Assembly: GCA_022393335.1 (NCBI GenBank)
Contig: JAJEKB010021314.1
Coordinates: forward strand, 675,659 to 739,658
Direction of reading: 5' to 3'
Source: Macrotrachela quadricornifera
Lineage: Eukaryota > Rotifera > Eurotatoria > Philodinida > Philodinidae
Length of the DNA stretch: 64,000 nt
A program made the translations under genes and the position numbers. Below are positions 60,547 through 64,000 of the stretch, in pieces (position 1 is the stretch's first letter; the number at the start of each line of letters is the position of its first letter). The notes below the pieces were generated by a model. The model did no database searches, was not told where the DNA came from, and worked only from the letters and a program-made list of their open reading frames with translations.

Positions 60547-61437
60547 TACATTCACGGCGATGGGACCTAGCGGTGGACCCCACTATATTTTAACAAGAAA
60601 CTTAATAGAAAAAACACTTTTTTCCTTTTTTTTCTTCGGTAGGAGGTTATATGTAATCTGTGATCTGCTCCGTCTCACTATATTTTTTCTACTCTGTATT
60701 TCATACGGTAATGTTTCTCATTAAGACAATCAAGACAAAAATATTTGTCACAATGAGAACAAAAAGTTTTTATTCTTTTCTTCGCTGTTGCTAGACTCGC
60801 TTCTTTTGGTTATTATTCTCCGCTTTTTTTTCACAACAGCCACCACAGGGTCCTTGAACAATGTGCGTAGATCTTTCCTTTTCTTCGAGCTTTTGAACAG
60901 CGAGTTTGCCGTTCGAACAACGTGCTGATTGCTATCTTGAACCAGGTTTCAGCTTCTCAAATGGCACACTATGAAATAAAGATGGTACAATACTTTTACG
61001 AAACTGCAGAATGGTCGTGTCGCCTACAACATAGTTTTTCTTTTAAATGAGCTGACTCTTAATTAGTGCGGTTTCAAATATCGATTCAAATGCCACTTTT
61101 TCATGCTATTTCATAGACCGCGTGAAACACATATAGTATGGTGATAGTTAGCCTGATAAAGCACTACCTTGCCTCCCTTCGTTGTACCCAAGAACAACTT
61201 TCCCTTTCCTAATACGTTTATTCAGTTTATTAGTTTTTCTTAGTAAAACAAAATTGAGTAATTATTCTATTACGGCATGAAAAGGGATCGATTGTGTAAT
61301 AATCTGAACAAATAAAGCAAAGGAACTGGTAGTACGTCCTAAAAAAGACCACTCAATATATTTATCAGAAGAGGAATGTATATGAAAATGAATCTGCCAA
61401 AGCTATTTTCTCAGAAAATCGAATCGCCGTGAATGTG
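60547..61437 (-). mobile_element. piggyBac-like element, decayed
   Basis: Flanked by TTAA at 60543-60546 and 61438-61441. The terminal repeats TACATTCACGGCGAT and CACATTCACGGCGAT (inverted) match at 14 of 15 positions. TTAA duplication is diagnostic of the piggyBac superfamily. On the minus strand the C-terminal part of a transposase is still recognisable: KVAFESIFETALIKSQL then NYVVGDTTILQFRKSIVPSL (about 60990-61100), and a Cys-rich terminus CSHCDKYFCLDCLNEKH (about 60712-60765). Stops and frameshifts separate the pieces. The catalytic Asp region is largely gone. Confidence 0.8.
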
Positions 61438-61767
61438 TTAAACGTTTTACCAAATTTTGGTAGTGAATTTATAGAACATATTGAATGATTGTTTACACGA
61501 TGTTTGCTATTTCCATAAAAATTGAGCGAATAGTAATTCGAGATCAATCTTAACGGCGAGAAAAATATTAAAAATATTTAAATAAATAAATAATTATTTT
61601 CTTAGTTTATATTCATCTCAATATTGAAATGGATTTTATTTTTTATTTTTAGATTATTTATAATGTTATTTTTTTTATATCGAATGAGATAATGCAGACT
61701 GCTCTAATTGGATGGCTAAAGTCTTTTTAATCATACTGTTTCCGTAATGTATCAGGGAACTATAATA

Positions 61768-61979
61768 CAGCTGTTTGCAAAAAAAACTTCCACAAATTTT
61801 TTTTTTGCTTGAAATAAAAATAATTTTTTTCCAAGTCTTTTTTCAAACATTTGCGTATGGAGTGGTAGAAAATTAAAAGCTCTATCGTTCCATACACAAA
61901 TGTCTGAAAAAACACTTGGAAAAAAATTATTTTTATTTCAAGCAAAAAAAATTTGTGCAAGTTCTTTTGCAAGCAGCTG
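61768..61979. mobile_element. 212-bp foldback MITE (CAGCTGT family)
   Basis: TA on both sides (61766-61767, 61980-61981). The ends CAGCTGTTTGCAAAA and the complement of TTTTGCAAGCAGCTG are inverted. The arms continue inward through AAATTTTTTTTTTGCTTGAA and AATAATTTTTTTCCAAG to a short loop near 61880, so the whole element is one hairpin. The end word matches the Tc1/mariner-like element at 18040-18996, suggesting the same mobilising transposase. Confidence 0.82.
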
Positions 61980-62181
61980 TATTTTTTACCAGTTATAGTA
62001 TTCGTATGATGCCATACGGCAGTAATGTCAAACTTGAATTCAACTGTTCAACCATACAACTATTCCTCAGAGAGTTGATCTCACATTCTCACTTGTGCTC
62101 CCTTTAAACATGCGAGCTTGAATACTTCAAAACTATGATTGTTGAAAAACTGAATAGTTAAATAGTTGAATAAATGAATAC

Positions 62182-62363
62182 AGGGCTGTCGCGAGGTGCT
62201 AAAGATTGGGAGGGACGAAAAATTTTTGAAAGATTTTTGGAAATTTCTCGAAAATTATTGCAAAATTTCCTAAAATTTGTAAAAAGTGCCGAGCATACAA
62301 AGAAAATTTCTGAAGATTGGGGGAGATATCCCCATGCCCACCCCCCCGGTCGCGACATCCCTG
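62182..62363. mobile_element. 182-bp MITE with GTCGCGA-type ends
   Basis: The left end CAGGGCTGTCGCGAGG and the complement of the right end CGGTCGCGACATCCCTG form an inverted repeat of about 16 bp with two mismatches. The right part carries a C-run. No clear target duplication is left, so superfamily cannot be assigned. Confidence 0.6.
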
Positions 62364-62414
62364 ATCATGTTATCGCTATTCAATTGATACTGAAAATGAT
62401 CGATTTACAAATTG

Positions 62415-63666
62415 TTTATCTTTTATTCAAGTTCATTCAATTCCTCAACATTTACCATCATTTGTTGTATTATTCAAACTTAACCATTTCCCTTCATTCG
62501 ATTCTTCATCACTGAATCAAATAAAACTATTGTTTTGTCTTTTATTTCGTTTAGGAAATGAATATTTTCTTGGAGTTCGATATTTGATGAATAAGAAGAT
62601 GCTGTTCAAATGAATTTATTTACGTGGCTAGTATCAGAATCATTAATTAATTCGCAAGATCGATTTCCTGAATGGTATTATCGGACACAACCTTCTTAAG
62701 AGGTTTGTAACTCGGATCGATCATTGAATCTGACTGTGTCTTCGAGTTCGTCACATATATGCGCACATATTTCACTTTATGTTAATTTATCTGATTAATG
62801 GTTATTACAAGATGCAATCCTTTATACTGTTCATCGTTTTCTTGACAAATCATCAACAGAGACAGATTGGAATGTTATGTTAGGTCGTCATTATTCACTA
62901 TTATCATCCCATGAACAACGTAAATGGCTCAATTATCCAATTTACGATTGTTTTGCCGTTACTTTTTTACATCGAGGAATTTATGAAAAATGGTTGTTAA
63001 TTAAACTTCGTGAAGTAGAATTAATATCTTTATTTATTTCAAATGCTTTATCTCGTTCGTCGTCAGTATTTTCATTAACATTATTAGAAAATATTTTTGA
63101 AAATGAACATGAAACGAAATCAACATCTTTATCCATTACAAATGCTCCAGTTTATTCATCATCATTACCTACATCAGCGTTATTGGAAGATATTTCTGAA
63201 GATAAAGGTGAGGATGTTGATAAAATATTTGTCTCTCCTCTTTCTAGTCATCGTCGTACAGTTACATTAGTTAATAATATTCGAACAGTTAAAATGCATC
63301 ACGATGAACAACCCAGTGGTGATATATTTCGTCCTGTTATAACAAATTCAGAATTATCTGTCACTAAAAAACCTCAATCACGTCGTAAATGTCGTTCAGC
63401 AGCAACAAAAACTGATCGTAATCGTAAACATAACAAGAAGAAACGTTTACATCGTGATCGACATGTGTATCCTTCGTCACTGTTATTATCGATTCACCTT
63501 GTGTCAGATCAAAGATATTCTTCAACAACGTGATGTTCGTTATATTCATTTAAATCAAGATAAAGCGGCACACACAGTATCAATTGGAATGGAGAATTCT
63601 TTTTTGGTGGAATTATATTTTGATCGAATACTTGGAGATTTATTTGATGAAGTGCATTATCAATAA
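62415..63666 (+). pseudogene. RNase H-like 3'-5' exonuclease-type pseudogene
   Basis: A broken frame can be followed across the interval. It runs LSFIQVHSIPQHLPSFVVLF (62426-62485), a shift near 62572, NLFTWLVSESLINSQDRFPE (about 62613-62672), LLQDAILYTVHRFLDKSS (62802-62855), HEQRKWLNYPIYDCFAVTFL, a Ser/Thr-rich linker and a basic stretch (KHNKKKRLHRDRH). After a second shift near 63470 a C-terminal module YRFTLCQIKDILQQRDVRYI runs to TAA 63666. The NYPIYD segment fits exonuclease motif III (Y-x3-D) of the DEDDy fold. In-frame TAA codons at 62592, 62697 and 62796 plus two frameshifts show it is dead. The family assignment is from memory of similar invertebrate sequences and moderately sure. 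No introns are apparent, so it may be a retrocopy or TE-associated gene. Confidence 0.6.
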
Positions 63667-64000
63667 TATTGTCGACAACAACATTACAAAAAAACAATTT
63701 TCCTTCTTTTTTCTTTTCTCTTCTCTTTCTTCCTCTTTTCTTCTTCTTATGTTTAAGTGCGGTTCACTTATAGTGGATATTTCTTTCTTTCCTTTCTGTG
63801 CGTTTATTGTATAAATGATACGTGACATACATATATCTTTTTTTTCTACATTCAGGTATTTTTTAAACGCTCTCTTCTTATAATAATATTCAGATGTTTT
63901 TTCCCTTCTCATCACGTTTATTTACAACGATCGTTGATTTTTTTTCCTAGTTTGTTCATATATATATATTGCGCTCGTTTGGAAAATAAAGTAGTAGTGT
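63667..64000. other. pyrimidine-rich tail of window
   Basis: A long CTT/TTC-rich tract (63700-63750, 63780-63900) on the plus strand, with nothing coding. The minus open frame at 63640-63915 is the Lys/Glu-rich translation of that tract. Confidence 0.6.

Noticed and set aside
1..64000. CRISPR arrays, bacterial operons, riboswitches
   Set aside because: Spliceosomal introns and metazoan gene families show a eukaryotic genome; repeats present are minisatellites and transposon ends without spacer structure.

Overview
The window looks like a segment of a bdelloid rotifer nuclear genome (Rotaria or a relative). It is very AT-rich, and its genes are split by tiny GT-AG introns, often 45-70 bp. The gene content includes an R-S-E ADP-ribosyltransferase fused to kinesin-light-chain-type TPRs, NHL and MAM membrane proteins and a GRDP-type protein. 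DNA transposon remnants lie between them. This assignment is inferred from style and content only; no species marker was read.

The left third (5.0-26.2 kb) is a tandem array of five minus-strand genes for neuronal-calcium-sensor-like EF-hand proteins. I could splice all five by hand. Each gives exactly 193 codons in the same eight exons (55, 42, 20, 101, 126, 64, 125 and 49 nt), with no lesion. Between copies 2 and 3 and between copies 3 and 4 lie two copies of a decayed hAT-type transposase. The array has been hit by later insertions: a 1.2-kb hAT-like element (9595-10818), a 4.5-kb non-autonomous hAT foldback with an exact 8-bp target duplication (11173-15694) holding a second foldback, a Tc1/mariner-like element (18040-18996) and a TA-flanked MITE (22243-22782).

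The middle (28-46 kb) holds a single-exon GRDP/DUF1399-like gene with a predicted myristoylation signal and a Cys-Gly tail, a long gene-poor stretch, the ART-TPR gene (interrupted by a 400-N assembly gap), a compact RBR E3 ubiquitin ligase and BLOC1S1.

The right part (47-64 kb) carries a type II membrane NHL-propeller protein with one in-frame TGA, a membrane-anchored 5'-nucleotidase-like metallophosphatase and a long multi-MAM/EGF/transmembrane gene with several in-frame stops, two of them TGA exactly at the conserved Trp. After these come a decayed piggyBac element with TTAA duplications, two small MITEs and a pseudogene related to RNase H-like 3'-5' exonucleases. The genes do not form an operon or an obvious pathway. 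The main stories are lineage-specific tandem expansion of calcium sensors, extracellular/membrane multidomain proteins and dense nested insertion of short DNA transposons.
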